Below are positions 48,827 to 57,672 of a stretch of DNA of 64,000 nt, one piece after another. The first letter of the stretch is position 1, and each line of letters starts with the position of its first letter. Origin of the DNA: Cerrena zonata. Lineage: Eukaryota > Basidiomycota > Agaricomycetes > Polyporales > Cerrenaceae. The position numbers were made by a program, and so were the translations under genes. The notes under the pieces are model-generated. The model saw only the letters and a list, made by a program, of their open reading frames with translations. It had not been told where the DNA came from and searched no databases. The stretch is from NCBI GenBank assembly GCA_038087015.1, contig JASBNA010000028.1:186001-250000 (forward strand), read 5' to 3'.

Positions 48827-51325
48827 TTAATTTTTTTTGGTTAATGATTCTTTAGAAGCTTTACGGAATCCACGTTTACTAACCATTGAAACATCGTCTT
48901 TGGTTGCAGTGATAACATCATTATTAGAATTGAATCTAAAGTTATCGGCAACAACTGGATCATCGTATCTATAAACAGTATAAGAATTTTGTGGTTGTTT
49001 TTTCTTTTTAATTATATCATTTAATGACCATGCAATGACATATTTTCCGGTTGATGTAACAATTGTAGACTCGGTAGACCCAATACCAGTATTGAAATGT
49101 GCCTTGGTGAACTTAACAGAATCCTGTCCAGTTTCATTGATCATGTATGAAAAATGTTCGGGCCTAATTGATAATCTGAGTGGAGTTGGTTTTTTATCCA
49201 GATCAAAATATTTTTCAAATCCAATTGATCCGGCATTTCGTTGTCCCGGTCCAATCTTATTATCAATAAGGGTTAAAAATGTTGGATATGTCACCAATAG
49301 CCATCTTCCATCTTTTGATACTTCTAATCCGGTGATTTCGGATCCAAGCGATGGTAATGCAGTTCTAGCATTTTTACCAACTTGATCAAATAATTTAATA
49401 TCACCTTTATCTGACCCAATTGCAACATATCCATTAACTGTGGTTGCAATCGTGGAAAATCCATTATTTTTGGTTTTATATTGTTTGTAAGTTGAATCAT
49501 TAACGATTTTACTACCACTTTCTCTAGGATCAATATAGAAAATACCATTTTTACTCGTCCCAAGTAATGTTTGTTCATCAGTTAACTGTGCTAATTTGGA
49601 AGTTGGTCCATACGCGGTAACGCCACCATCGGCGGCAGCTTCGTCCATGCTCCATTCTTCTATAATTTTCCCCCGATTTAAATCCATTTTAAATAACTTC
49701 GATGCTTCATCACTTGATTTCTTCTTGAAAATCATAAAATTATCTTGTCTATGTAATAATAAATCTTGAGGTTTGACTGACTTACCATTTAAATCACGAA
49801 CATTACTAATTGTAGTTTGATATTTCAATTCATCTCCATCGTTACTGAAAACTCCCAATTTATCACCTCTAACAACATAATTACGATCTTTGGATGATCC
49901 AACTGATAATCCAGAATTGGTTTCATTTTTCTTCTCTCTAAATCTGTCATATTCCCTTTGATCAGCAAAATCGTCGTAGTCGTCATCCTCTTCATTTAAA
50001 GGTCTTCTACGATCAGATTTATCTCTGATACTAGCATTGACTGCACGTTGCAATTTGACTTCATCATCTTCAGAGTCGGATTCGGACTCTGATTCGGAGT
50101 CGGATTCGGCTTCTTCTTCGGTCTCTGGCTTATTATTATCAATATTTAAATTGGACATTGCATTAATAATATAATCTTTATCGGCAGATTCTTCCTTTTT
50201 CACACCAAACTTTGTCTTATTTAAAAATTGCCAAAGACTAGTTAAAAAGATTTGTTCGAAAGAATTAAAACTATCTGCCAGTTCAAATGCCAACAACCAA
50301 GAAAATGACGAGATTTCTCCACTCATGTTAACTGTTTGATAATTGAAAATAAAATTATCATTATCAAACATTGGATTCAACCCTTCCACGATTTCTGCCA
50401 GGACTGCAATCAGCGGACTGGTTACTCTTAACTGGTAGGTGAAATTATTTCTATCAACAATACAAACCTTTACCTTATTATCTGGTTCAACACTCTTAAA
50501 AGATGAACTTACTGGATCAAACAAAAAGATATTCGCTTTGTCACATTCAAAAATAATATCCCCCTTAATCGTAGGTAATACATAATTGAAGTTAGTAAGT
50601 GCGTCATGGAATGCACTTTCATCATCACTAGAATCTGATTCTTCCACAAACAATGGATCTTCTTTGGTTCCCTTAGCTTTAGTTTCCTCTGATTTATCAT
50701 TTTGTAATTTTTTCAAATCGTCTAATTCTGAAAATTCTGATTTGGGATCATAAGTGAATTCTGATAACTCATCTATACTTTTTATACCTAAAGAGCTTCT
50801 TTGATATTTAGTCTCGTATAAGCATTTGTATAAAGAGAATACAAACCCATCAATTTCATTAAATTTAATCTCCTCATCAATGACAAATTCAAATTTATCG
50901 CCTAAATCTCCACTCATGTCATTCCATCTGATAGCTCTTGACCCGTTTGGTTTGTTATACTGGTAAATTTGTAAGTCTTCCAGGATTTGGAAAGACCATT
51001 CATCCTTGGTATGGCTCACACCATCGATTTCATTCGAAGTGGCCGAATCGTGATGACGATCATCATAATCATCATCGTTATCCAGATCGTCAAACCCTGC
51101 AGACCCATGGCCATCAAGCTCTCCTTCTTGGTAAGCCTTGATAATACACAATTGGTAATAAAATGGAGTAGTCGTTTGTCTAATACTGGCAAAAGCATCA
51201 TTGTATAAGCACTCAAGTTCTCCTTTTGGTGAATTGGGCGATCTGGTTAAAAACAACTTACCGGAAGGAATCAGCGCAATCTCATCGGTGGCACTCGATC
51301 CAATAAACTTCTTCAACAAATTCAT
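48827..51325 (-). CDS. VID27: Vid27-like protein
   Basis: 832 residues. The N-terminus MNLLKKFIGSSATDEIALIP, then SGKLFLTRSPNSPKGELECL, is the Vid27 start. A PH-like middle, an acidic linker (SDSESESESDSEDDE near 420) and a C-terminal beta-propeller follow, with DLNRGKIIEEWSMDE, IDPRESGSKIV and YVAIGSDKGDIKLFD. Yeast Vid27 (782) was found in vacuolar import and degradation of fructose-1,6-bisphosphatase; its biochemical role is unclear. It shares a divergent promoter with RRG9. Confidence 0.9.
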   Translation of the reverse strand: MNLLKKFIGSSATDEIALIPSGKLFLTRSPNSPKGELECLYNDAFASIRQTTTPFYYQLCIIKAYQEGELDGHGSAGFDDLDNDDDYDDRHHDSATSNEIDGVSHTKDEWSFQILEDLQIYQYNKPNGSRAIRWNDMSGDLGDKFEFVIDEEIKFNEIDGFVFSLYKCLYETKYQRSSLGIKSIDELSEFTYDPKSEFSELDDLKKLQNDKSEETKAKGTKEDPLFVEESDSSDDESAFHDALTNFNYVLPTIKGDIIFECDKANIFLFDPVSSSFKSVEPDNKVKVCIVDRNNFTYQLRVTSPLIAVLAEIVEGLNPMFDNDNFIFNYQTVNMSGEISSFSWLLAFELADSFNSFEQIFLTSLWQFLNKTKFGVKKEESADKDYIINAMSNLNIDNNKPETEEEAESDSESESESDSEDDEVKLQRAVNASIRDKSDRRRPLNEEDDDYDDFADQREYDRFREKKNETNSGLSVGSSKDRNYVVRGDKLGVFSNDGDELKYQTTISNVRDLNGKSVKPQDLLLHRQDNFMIFKKKSSDEASKLFKMDLNRGKIIEEWSMDEAAADGGVTAYGPTSKLAQLTDEQTLLGTSKNGIFYIDPRESGSKIVNDSTYKQYKTKNNGFSTIATTVNGYVAIGSDKGDIKLFDQVGKNARTALPSLGSEITGLEVSKDGRWLLVTYPTFLTLIDNKIGPGQRNAGSIGFEKYFDLDKKPTPLRLSIRPEHFSYMINETGQDSVKFTKAHFNTGIGSTESTIVTSTGKYVIAWSLNDIIKKKKQPQNSYTVYRYDDPVVADNFRFNSNNDVITATKDDVSMVSKRGFRKASKESLTKKN

Positions 51326-51716
51326 TTTGTATATCTTATCGAGGCGGCAAAATAATCAATTGATCAAGTCGACAAAAAGCTCGGGATATCAAACACAATA
51401 TATCAAAGTATCGCAATAAACCAACACCAGGTATCAAATAGAACGTATTAACTTGATCCTCGCTTCGAATATCACCCTACCAATTGGCTCTAAGACTTGA
51501 TATATGATAAGATTCTAATACCACCATTTTGTTTTTTTTGTTTTTTAAGCTTTTTAAAAGTGATCAACTAACGTTCTGTGTGCAGGAACAGATATAGTTG
51601 AAGGTTAAAAAAAAAAAAAAAAAAAAAAACTTGAAAATTGAAAAATCAAATACTTGATTTCGTTCTAAATAAACGGTGGATTAAGTAAAAGTCTGCGGTA
51701 GCGGCTTACAGTGTTG
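51326..51716. other. Divergent promoter VID27 / RRG9
   Basis: 391 bp with a 24-A tract at 51607-51630, probably a nucleosome-free element. No gene. Confidence 0.55.
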
Positions 51717-52421
51717 ATGATCCGAGGTCTACAGTTTTTTCCGTGCTCAAGGCTCTTTCGAAACGGGCCAGAACTGAGCAAGGTATCAACTCTCAAAGTT
51801 CATGAGGGCATCTCATCGCTATTGGGGTACAGACATTACTCAGACAAAACAAACAAGACCAGTACGGTATCCGAGAAGAAATTCATAGAGAAGCAGAAGG
51901 AGGAGATGAAGGCGAAGCATAAAAGTCAGCCTGAGTGGGTCAAACGAGAACAGGCATTGACAAAACGTTATGGGACATGGAACCCAACGAGAAAGCTATC
52001 CCGACAACAGATTCAGGATATCAGGAATTTGAAGGAGCAAGTACCGCACTTGCGGACAATTGATTTTGCCAATTACTTTCGAATCAACCCTGAAGCTATC
52101 CGAAGAATTTTGAAGTCCAAATGGGTCCCTAACGATAATGAAGTTGAAAGAATACAAAAAAGATCAGAAGAACGCAAGTTGGAAAGTCAGGAAAGAAAGC
52201 AGGACTTGAGACAAGAAATGAACTTGAAAAACGAAAGACTCAGAAGGAGTCAGAGTATTCATATCGACAAGATAACTCCCCCCAAACCGACCTTCAATTA
52301 CGATAGCAGAAACTCCCGCTCTCCCTATAAGAAGAAGAATGGGAAAGGGGACCAAAGGGACTCGCGTCCTCGTAAACACAACCGGCCCTTCGTTCAAAGC
52401 GTGGCCGACGTTATAGACTGA
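51717..52421 (+). CDS. RRG9: Rrg9 (neugrin-like) mitochondrial protein
   Basis: 234 residues from ATG 51717. The hallmark is the central block SQPEWVKREQALTKRYGTWN, then PTRKLSRQQIQDIRNLKEQV, ending in a DUF/neugrin helix-turn-helix-like stretch (FANYFRINPEAIRRILKSKW) shared by Rrg9 and human neugrin. These act in mitochondrial rRNA/genome maintenance and respiratory growth. The N-terminus (Arg-rich, FFPCSRLFRNGPEL) looks like a presequence, and the tail is very basic. Confidence 0.88.
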   Translation: MIRGLQFFPCSRLFRNGPELSKVSTLKVHEGISSLLGYRHYSDKTNKTSTVSEKKFIEKQKEEMKAKHKSQPEWVKREQALTKRYGTWNPTRKLSRQQIQDIRNLKEQVPHLRTIDFANYFRINPEAIRRILKSKWVPNDNEVERIQKRSEERKLESQERKQDLRQEMNLKNERLRRSQSIHIDKITPPKPTFNYDSRNSRSPYKKKNGKGDQRDSRPRKHNRPFVQSVADVID

Positions 52422-52469
52422 TTTTGGCATTTCTAATGACTTACGACCTCTTCTTGTATATAAATAAAG

Positions 52470-52483
52470 ACACCCGTACACCA
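52470..52483 (+). promoter_or_regulatory. Rap1-like site
   Basis: ACACCCGTACACCA lies 107 bp before the PEX17 start and 49 bp after the RRG9 stop. It is identical over its 14 bases to the site at 2742. Confidence 0.45.
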
Positions 52484-52589
52484 TAGATATCACGAATAGC
52501 CCGAGGATTTTTAAAAAAACGATTATCAATTAGCTTATGACTACTGTCTTTTCATCCAACAGGACCCCTAACCCAATTGAATATTCGGC

Positions 52590-53231
52590 ATGTCGATCCC
52601 AATACTCACGATTCCAGAAGGAGCGTACGATTTGAGTGCGTACACTTCAACACCCACAAGATACGGCCAACGACAATCGAGATTGTTGAAATATTTGATC
52701 AATTTAACCAAAGGATCTTCAGTCACCATTACTTTGGTTTATCTACTTGCCATTTTTCTAATAAAGCCGTTGCTAGAAACCAAGACTGAACGCCATTACG
52801 ATTACTTGGAATTTTACAGAGGCAAACTAAGAGATCTTTACATTAGCTTAATTGGAAGAGTCAGCTATATACCCATAGTGGCCATTAATAGAAATGGGAA
52901 ATTACATTCGGACGCTTGCGTACAAACTGATGAAGCTGAAAATCAACCAGACAGTTTAAATCAGGGGACTTTGGTTAAAAAATTGGGTAAATTGAGTAAA
53001 GTGTTGAGAGAATGTGAATCTTTCAATATCGATGAACTTCCACATTATAAAACTACTAGTTATTCGGTCAAAGATTTCCAAAATAATATCGATATGGTTT
53101 ACTTCAACAGCAACGAGATATTTTCAGTTGACGTTAACCAAGAAAACGGATTGAAAAAGAAAAATTTGGCAAGCGACATTAAACACGAAATCAGACATAT
53201 GAAGGGATTGTTTATGAGTGGACAAGTTTAA
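52590..53231 (+). CDS. PEX17: Peroxin Pex17 of the import docking complex
   Basis: 213 residues. One membrane helix (SVTITLVYLLAIFLIKPLL, about 44-62) near the N-terminus, then a cytosolic part with DACVQTDE and a C-terminal coiled coil ending SDIKHEIRHMKGLFMSGQV. S. cerevisiae Pex17 (199) shares the layout: membrane helix ending IAMFVEPTL, a STQTSDD motif and the end GIREIKGWFVNGQV. It supports Pex13/Pex14 docking of cargo receptors at the peroxisome membrane. Pex17 evolves fast, so the call rests on the two ends and overall order. Confidence 0.8.
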   Translation: MSIPILTIPEGAYDLSAYTSTPTRYGQRQSRLLKYLINLTKGSSVTITLVYLLAIFLIKPLLETKTERHYDYLEFYRGKLRDLYISLIGRVSYIPIVAINRNGKLHSDACVQTDEAENQPDSLNQGTLVKKLGKLSKVLRECESFNIDELPHYKTTSYSVKDFQNNIDMVYFNSNEIFSVDVNQENGLKKKNLASDIKHEIRHMKGLFMSGQV

Positions 53232-53325
53232 CTGTATAGCATGATTAATGGATATTTATTTAGTATAATTTAATGTAGCAATTTTTCGAGCGAAAAAAAT
53301 TGAACTCACTACAACTTTCAATACA

Positions 53326-53415
53326 ACCTACAATTATACAACCTACAATTATACAACCTACAACTATACAACCTACAACTATACAACCTACAACTATACA
53401 GCCTACGATTATACA
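53326..53415. repeat. 15-bp minisatellite, 6 units
   Basis: Six contiguous 15-bp units of ACCTACAA(T/C)TATACA: two with T, three with C, and a last GCCTACGATTATACA. It ends 30 bp before the IES2 ATG, so it is probably in its promoter or leader. Confidence 0.92.
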
Positions 53416-53445
53416 CCCAATACAAGTATACAACAACAATCCAGT

Positions 53446-54564
53446 ATGCCACCATTAATCCGTGATAGTGAGGACGAGGCCGAGGATTATTCTGAAATGG
53501 ATAATTCGTCAATGGTGCCGGAAGATTATAATGAGGAAGATGAACAAGTTGAAGAGTATGAGAATCTAGGAGCTAAACATAATAAGAATTCGGTTGACGA
53601 AAGTGATCTTTCATCTTTAAGTGATCAAGAACAAGAGCAAGAGGGGGAGCAAGACATTGAGCCAGAGGTGAGTGATATTGAAGGACTCAATACTTCGAAT
53701 ATCGAAGATGAACTTGAAGATGAAGAAGACGAGGAACCGGAATCCGAAGACGAAGAAGATAATTATAAATTAGAAGACCCCGATGAGATCGATGAGGATT
53801 TGGAACTAAAAGACGAACTAGAAGAACCACCCAAAGAAAGTCAACCAAAAAGCTTAAAAGTAACTATAAGTAAACCAAAACCGGAAATAAGACAAGCTCC
53901 AGCAAGAGAAACTAGGAAAAGACAATTACCAATGTATGAAGAAGATGAACTGGACGATTTCTACGAAGAAGATGAACCAGCTAAACCCAAAAAGAAAAAA
54001 ATACCTAAAGCTGTTGTACAACCAACCGACTTGGATGCCGACTTAATCCTCACCGATGAAGAAACTGAATATAACCCTCACGCCAATCCAGATTTGTCTA
54101 AAATGACCGAAAGACAACGAGCCAGGTACTTAGAAGAAGAAGAAGAGCCAGAAGACGAAGAAGAAGAAAAGAAGAAGAAATTCATCGAATTAGATGATTC
54201 TTTGAATAATTACAAAAAGGCCAAACCCAAAAAGAAGGAAACTGAAGAAGAGGCTGCGCTTAGAAAAGCAGAAAACGCCCGTAAAAGATTGGATTATAAA
54301 AACAAAATGCTAGAAGAAGAGAAAAGAGACACCTTAAACAAACTCTTGAAAAGAAGAGCTGCTAAAACAAGAGAAGTCAATCCCAAAGATTCTTCCCACG
54401 AACATGATTCCTCTACAAAAATAGCTGAAAAACCAAGGAGACCCACCACCGACCATCCGGCCATGTCCAGATGGATAAACAACACCTCCAGCTTGAACGG
54501 TCACTCAGTCTTGGGCCTTGCCGGTACGGCTTCCCCGACCACCATAGTCGAAGAACATGTATAG
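53446..54564 (+). CDS. IES2: INO80 complex subunit Ies2
   Basis: 372 residues. A long acidic N-terminal half, then basic patches (RETRKRQLP, KPKKKKIPK) and the conserved PAPA-1-like segment LSKMTERQRARYLEEEEE, followed by a lysine-rich helix EEAALRKAENARKRLDYKNK, ending in a helix rich in Lys/Arg that relatives use to bind the Rvb1/2 ring. This is Ies2/INO80B. It stimulates the remodeller's ATPase. The C-terminus ends RPTTDHPAMSRWINNTSS, also seen in fungal Ies2. Glu codons are strongly purine-biased. Confidence 0.88.
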   Translation: MPPLIRDSEDEAEDYSEMDNSSMVPEDYNEEDEQVEEYENLGAKHNKNSVDESDLSSLSDQEQEQEGEQDIEPEVSDIEGLNTSNIEDELEDEEDEEPESEDEEDNYKLEDPDEIDEDLELKDELEEPPKESQPKSLKVTISKPKPEIRQAPARETRKRQLPMYEEDELDDFYEEDEPAKPKKKKIPKAVVQPTDLDADLILTDEETEYNPHANPDLSKMTERQRARYLEEEEEPEDEEEEKKKKFIELDDSLNNYKKAKPKKKETEEEAALRKAENARKRLDYKNKMLEEEKRDTLNKLLKRRAAKTREVNPKDSSHEHDSSTKIAEKPRRPTTDHPAMSRWINNTSSLNGHSVLGLAGTASPTTIVEEHV

Positions 54565-54606
54565 TTAGATAAAGGAGGCAGTGAATCGCCTGCCCCAGTA
54601 GCTCCC

Positions 54607-54618
54607 GGTGTACGGGTG
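54607..54618 (-). promoter_or_regulatory. Rap1-like site
   Basis: Reads CACCCGTACACC on the minus strand, 43 bp past the IES2 stop codon. Confidence 0.35.
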
Positions 54619-55382
54619 GTGGCTCTGTGGGCACCCCCCTGGAAGGGCATCTTCCAGCTGTTTGAAACTAAACGAAGGCATCAGCTGTAGATCTGTCTAT
54701 TCATTAGCCACCGCATGCTCCAAATATTCGAATAGAGTTCATTGAGTCTAAATAGTATCGCATATGTAGCCTTATTTACATCACTTGGTTTGTCGTTGAT
54801 AATGCAAAGTCTGAGACATCTGCATTCAACCAAAAACTAAATCACTAGTCTACACCATAGGCACCCCGACCCGGGACACTACGGTGGGCCTTCCAGGGAG
54901 TTAGCCAACTGCCTAATGCCAGAAATGTAAACCTTGGGAAATCTGAAAAATCTGAAAAATCTGCTTCTTGCGGAAAAACTTGCCAGTTTTTGTCCTCTTT
55001 TGGCTTTCTCTTCAACGAGCAAAACAACCTTCTTCTACTCTATTGGCAGGGCATTCCTATTAGTTGGTCTACTTCTAGGTGATTATTCAGCTGGCTGTTG
55101 TGATTCAAAACCCTTTTGTGAGACACGACTAGTCAAAACAAGTAATCTATTCTTTTTGTCCCTTAACACAAAATACCTTAATTAAACATTAACTCAACAT
55201 CGACCCTTTCCTACTTCGTTCTTGACAAGGGACAAAACGAAAAAAAAAAAAAAGAGAGAGCCAGAGCCTAAAGTTCTGTTCGAAGTCGATGTTAATTAGA
55301 ACCTTATTTATCTGTCATTGAATATTCTTTTCCATAATTTAAGTTTGTTTTCTACATCTTTTTTGTTTTTTTTTTTTTTTTT

Positions 55383-55408
55383 GGTTTTGGTTTTGGTTTT
55401 GGTTTTGG
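55383..55408 (+). repeat. (GGTTTT)4GG, possible G-quadruplex
   Basis: Five GG pairs spaced exactly by TTTT, preceded by a T17-type run. In RNA this becomes (GGUUUU)n. It lies about 80 bp before the MFG1 ATG. Confidence 0.85.
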
Positions 55409-55473
55409 TCCTTTTGTTTTCTTGATTTGTTAGTATTAAGGTTCTCTTTGAGTGTAATTGTTTCAGTCTGTTC

Positions 55474-55488
55474 ATGGGATATTTTTAA
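55474..55488 (+). promoter_or_regulatory. Four-codon upstream ORF before MFG1
   Basis: ATG GGA TAT TTT TAA ends one base before the MFG1 start codon (55490), a spacing that would require immediate reinitiation or leaky scanning. Confidence 0.55.
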
Positions 55489-55489
55489 C

Positions 55490-57475
55490 ATGGATGGGAG
55501 CAATATGACCTTGAATATGAGTAATGGTTCTGTATCTGGTATACCATCGAGCCAGGCTCACCCAAGTCAAATGATGCAAAATTTCAATACCTCCATGGCA
55601 GCCCCCCAGAGTAACCCTAATATTCCAGCAGAGTCTATGGCCAACCAAGCGATCGGCGGCTCTGTATTCGATGCGAGCTTGAATGGTGGGAATATGGGTG
55701 CTGGGAATGGCATGGGTGGGAATACAAATAATGGTAATATCCAATTCGCACAACAAATTCACCCTCAACATCCAATTCAACCTCCTCCAGTTTTTCACCA
55801 TCAACAGCAACAACATCATCAACAACAGCAACAGCAGCAGCAGCAGAATCCTCCTCCACAACAACATAAAGGGTCGGTCAATAGTCTTAATGGTATGCAA
55901 GCACACGTATTACCACAATCTCAATCGACGTCTATGATTCCGCAACAAGCATCCAATCGACAACAACAAATTCAAAGACCTGGATTTCAAAGATCAGCTA
56001 CTTCAGTTAATAAGCTTCCTTTACAAGCCCATCAGCAACAGCAGCTCAATATGTCTGCTCCTTTCCCCAGCTCACATTCTCCGGCTGCCCATTCAAACGA
56101 CCACACTCCTCAGATATCCAATCAACCTCAACCGCAATCCCAACCTCAGTCACAACCCCAACCCCATTTCATCCAACTCCAACAAGCAAACGCTGCAGCG
56201 GCAAGAGGCTCGATACTGGCTCCCACCACCGCGGTCCCCAATACAAACGGCCCTACTCCGGTATTGTCGCATCTGCAACAACATACTCCTATAGCCCAGG
56301 CTCGTCCTGGCCCAGTGCCAGTGCCAGTACCGCCTCATCAACAACCACAACAACAACAACATCCTCCTGGGCCTGTGCCTGCTCCTCCAATTCCTGGCCA
56401 ACCACAACCACAGCAGCAGCAGCAACATCCCCCGGGGCCTGCTCCTCCTGGTCAACAACCACAGCCAAACGGAACCATGCCGAATAACATGATGACCACT
56501 CAACCTAATCAAGATCAACAGAGACAATTTCAAAATGAATTGAATACAAAGATTTTCAGAAAAAATTTGGGAAACGCTGCTGTTATGAGAATTCTCGACT
56601 TGATTGATCAAGTTAGTAATGAAAGTTATGAAAATTTATCAAATTTTGATTATTGGCAAAGAACAACACAAATCTATTTCATTCCTACTTCCATCTTGAG
56701 ATTTACTACTGCTCCCTCTTCACAACAACTGCAACAACAACCAAAAGATGACTCCTTTTTGGGTCAATGCTTTGGTAATGCAAATATTCCCCCCGGTGTA
56801 TCAAGACAGTTTGAATTAAGCTCTTCCACTGCTCCAAGATTCTTTTTAAGCTGTGTCTTGGCTGGAAATGTAGCAAAATTTAATGTATCATTACCAGGAT
56901 TAAAATTTCAAGTTATGAATAATGAATCAATCTTCATTGCTTCCAAAACAATCTTTACCTTTAATTATAAAGATGGCTCAACGGCTACAATCAATGGTCT
57001 TGTCAAATTACTAATGAATAGGGAATTCAGAATTGAATGGATTGATATCCATTGTCTCTCCTACCAAGGCTCAATTAGTTTTGATACTTTGGAAAATCAT
57101 ACCAAAAAACTATCAACAAATAAAAATTTCAAATCGTCAGAATTACTTAACTCCATCTACGATTCAAGTGATTCAATTAAAAACCAAGTTAACTCTGGTC
57201 TTAATGAAAACTCAATGAAAGTTATGCAAATCGGTGATACAATGTCCCATTTAAGATCTCTAATGGCTTTTACCATGGTGAATAATATCAATTCTCCTCT
57301 AAAGGCAATGGACTTATTCATGACTCTTTGTAACAATCAAAGAAACAATGCTCAACTGTCTCAACAAAATAAAAATGTAAACTCTCCTTCTCCAATAATT
57401 AATGATGACAAAAATGGTACTAAAAAGAGAAAAATGAGCCAGTCAAATTTATTGGATAACAAAAGAAGAAATTAA
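55490..57475 (+). CDS. MFG1: Mfg1, LIM-binding/SEUSS-type regulator of filamentation
   Basis: 661 residues from ATG 55490. The first 360 residues are low complexity: Asn/Gly-rich, then Gln and Pro/Gln runs. The C-terminal part holds an LDB/SEUSS-like domain at about 365-560 (MRILDLIDQVSNESYENLSN, then FDYWQRTTQIYF, FIASKTIFTFNYKDGSTATI, FRIEWIDIHCLSYQG). This domain order is that of fungal Mfg1 (YDL233W and C. albicans Mfg1), which joins Flo8 and Mss11 to drive filamentous and invasive growth. In-frame codons upstream lack an ATG. Confidence 0.82.
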   Translation: MDGSNMTLNMSNGSVSGIPSSQAHPSQMMQNFNTSMAAPQSNPNIPAESMANQAIGGSVFDASLNGGNMGAGNGMGGNTNNGNIQFAQQIHPQHPIQPPPVFHHQQQQHHQQQQQQQQQNPPPQQHKGSVNSLNGMQAHVLPQSQSTSMIPQQASNRQQQIQRPGFQRSATSVNKLPLQAHQQQQLNMSAPFPSSHSPAAHSNDHTPQISNQPQPQSQPQSQPQPHFIQLQQANAAAARGSILAPTTAVPNTNGPTPVLSHLQQHTPIAQARPGPVPVPVPPHQQPQQQQHPPGPVPAPPIPGQPQPQQQQQHPPGPAPPGQQPQPNGTMPNNMMTTQPNQDQQRQFQNELNTKIFRKNLGNAAVMRILDLIDQVSNESYENLSNFDYWQRTTQIYFIPTSILRFTTAPSSQQLQQQPKDDSFLGQCFGNANIPPGVSRQFELSSSTAPRFFLSCVLAGNVAKFNVSLPGLKFQVMNNESIFIASKTIFTFNYKDGSTATINGLVKLLMNREFRIEWIDIHCLSYQGSISFDTLENHTKKLSTNKNFKSSELLNSIYDSSDSIKNQVNSGLNENSMKVMQIGDTMSHLRSLMAFTMVNNINSPLKAMDLFMTLCNNQRNNAQLSQQNKNVNSPSPIINDDKNGTKKRKMSQSNLLDNKRRN

Positions 57476-57672
57476 ACTTACATCTCGAACGGGTTTCAGC
57501 AAATATAATTCAAAAAAGATGGTTTTCAATTCTATTTCATTTGTATCATTTAATTAATCTTTTTATTAAATATATTTTTTCACAGAGTGAATATCTTCTC
57601 TTTTTTTTTTTTGTAGTGGAAAATTACGCGTTGATGATTATAAGTATCAAGCTTGGAATACATAATGGAAGT

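Larger units (their letters stand above)
54565..55489. other. IES2-MFG1 intergenic region and MFG1 leader
   Basis: 925 bp. Contains a Rap1-like motif on the minus strand (54607-54618), A/T tracts at 55240 and 55366-55382, five GG-TTTT units (55383-55408) and a four-codon upstream ORF (55474-55488). A frame at 54934-55185 is unlikely to be a gene. Confidence 0.5.

Noticed and set aside
55381..55408. A telomere end or healed break
   Set aside because: The GGTTTT array is only about 26 bp and lies inside unique sequence between ordinary genes.
57519..57672. Upstream exon of MGS1 joined at the pyrimidine-rich TTTTGTAG (57601-57616)
   Set aside because: The acceptor looks possible, but no good donor (GTATGT-like) or branch site lies upstream, and the short frame starting at 57519 has no recognisable zinc finger.
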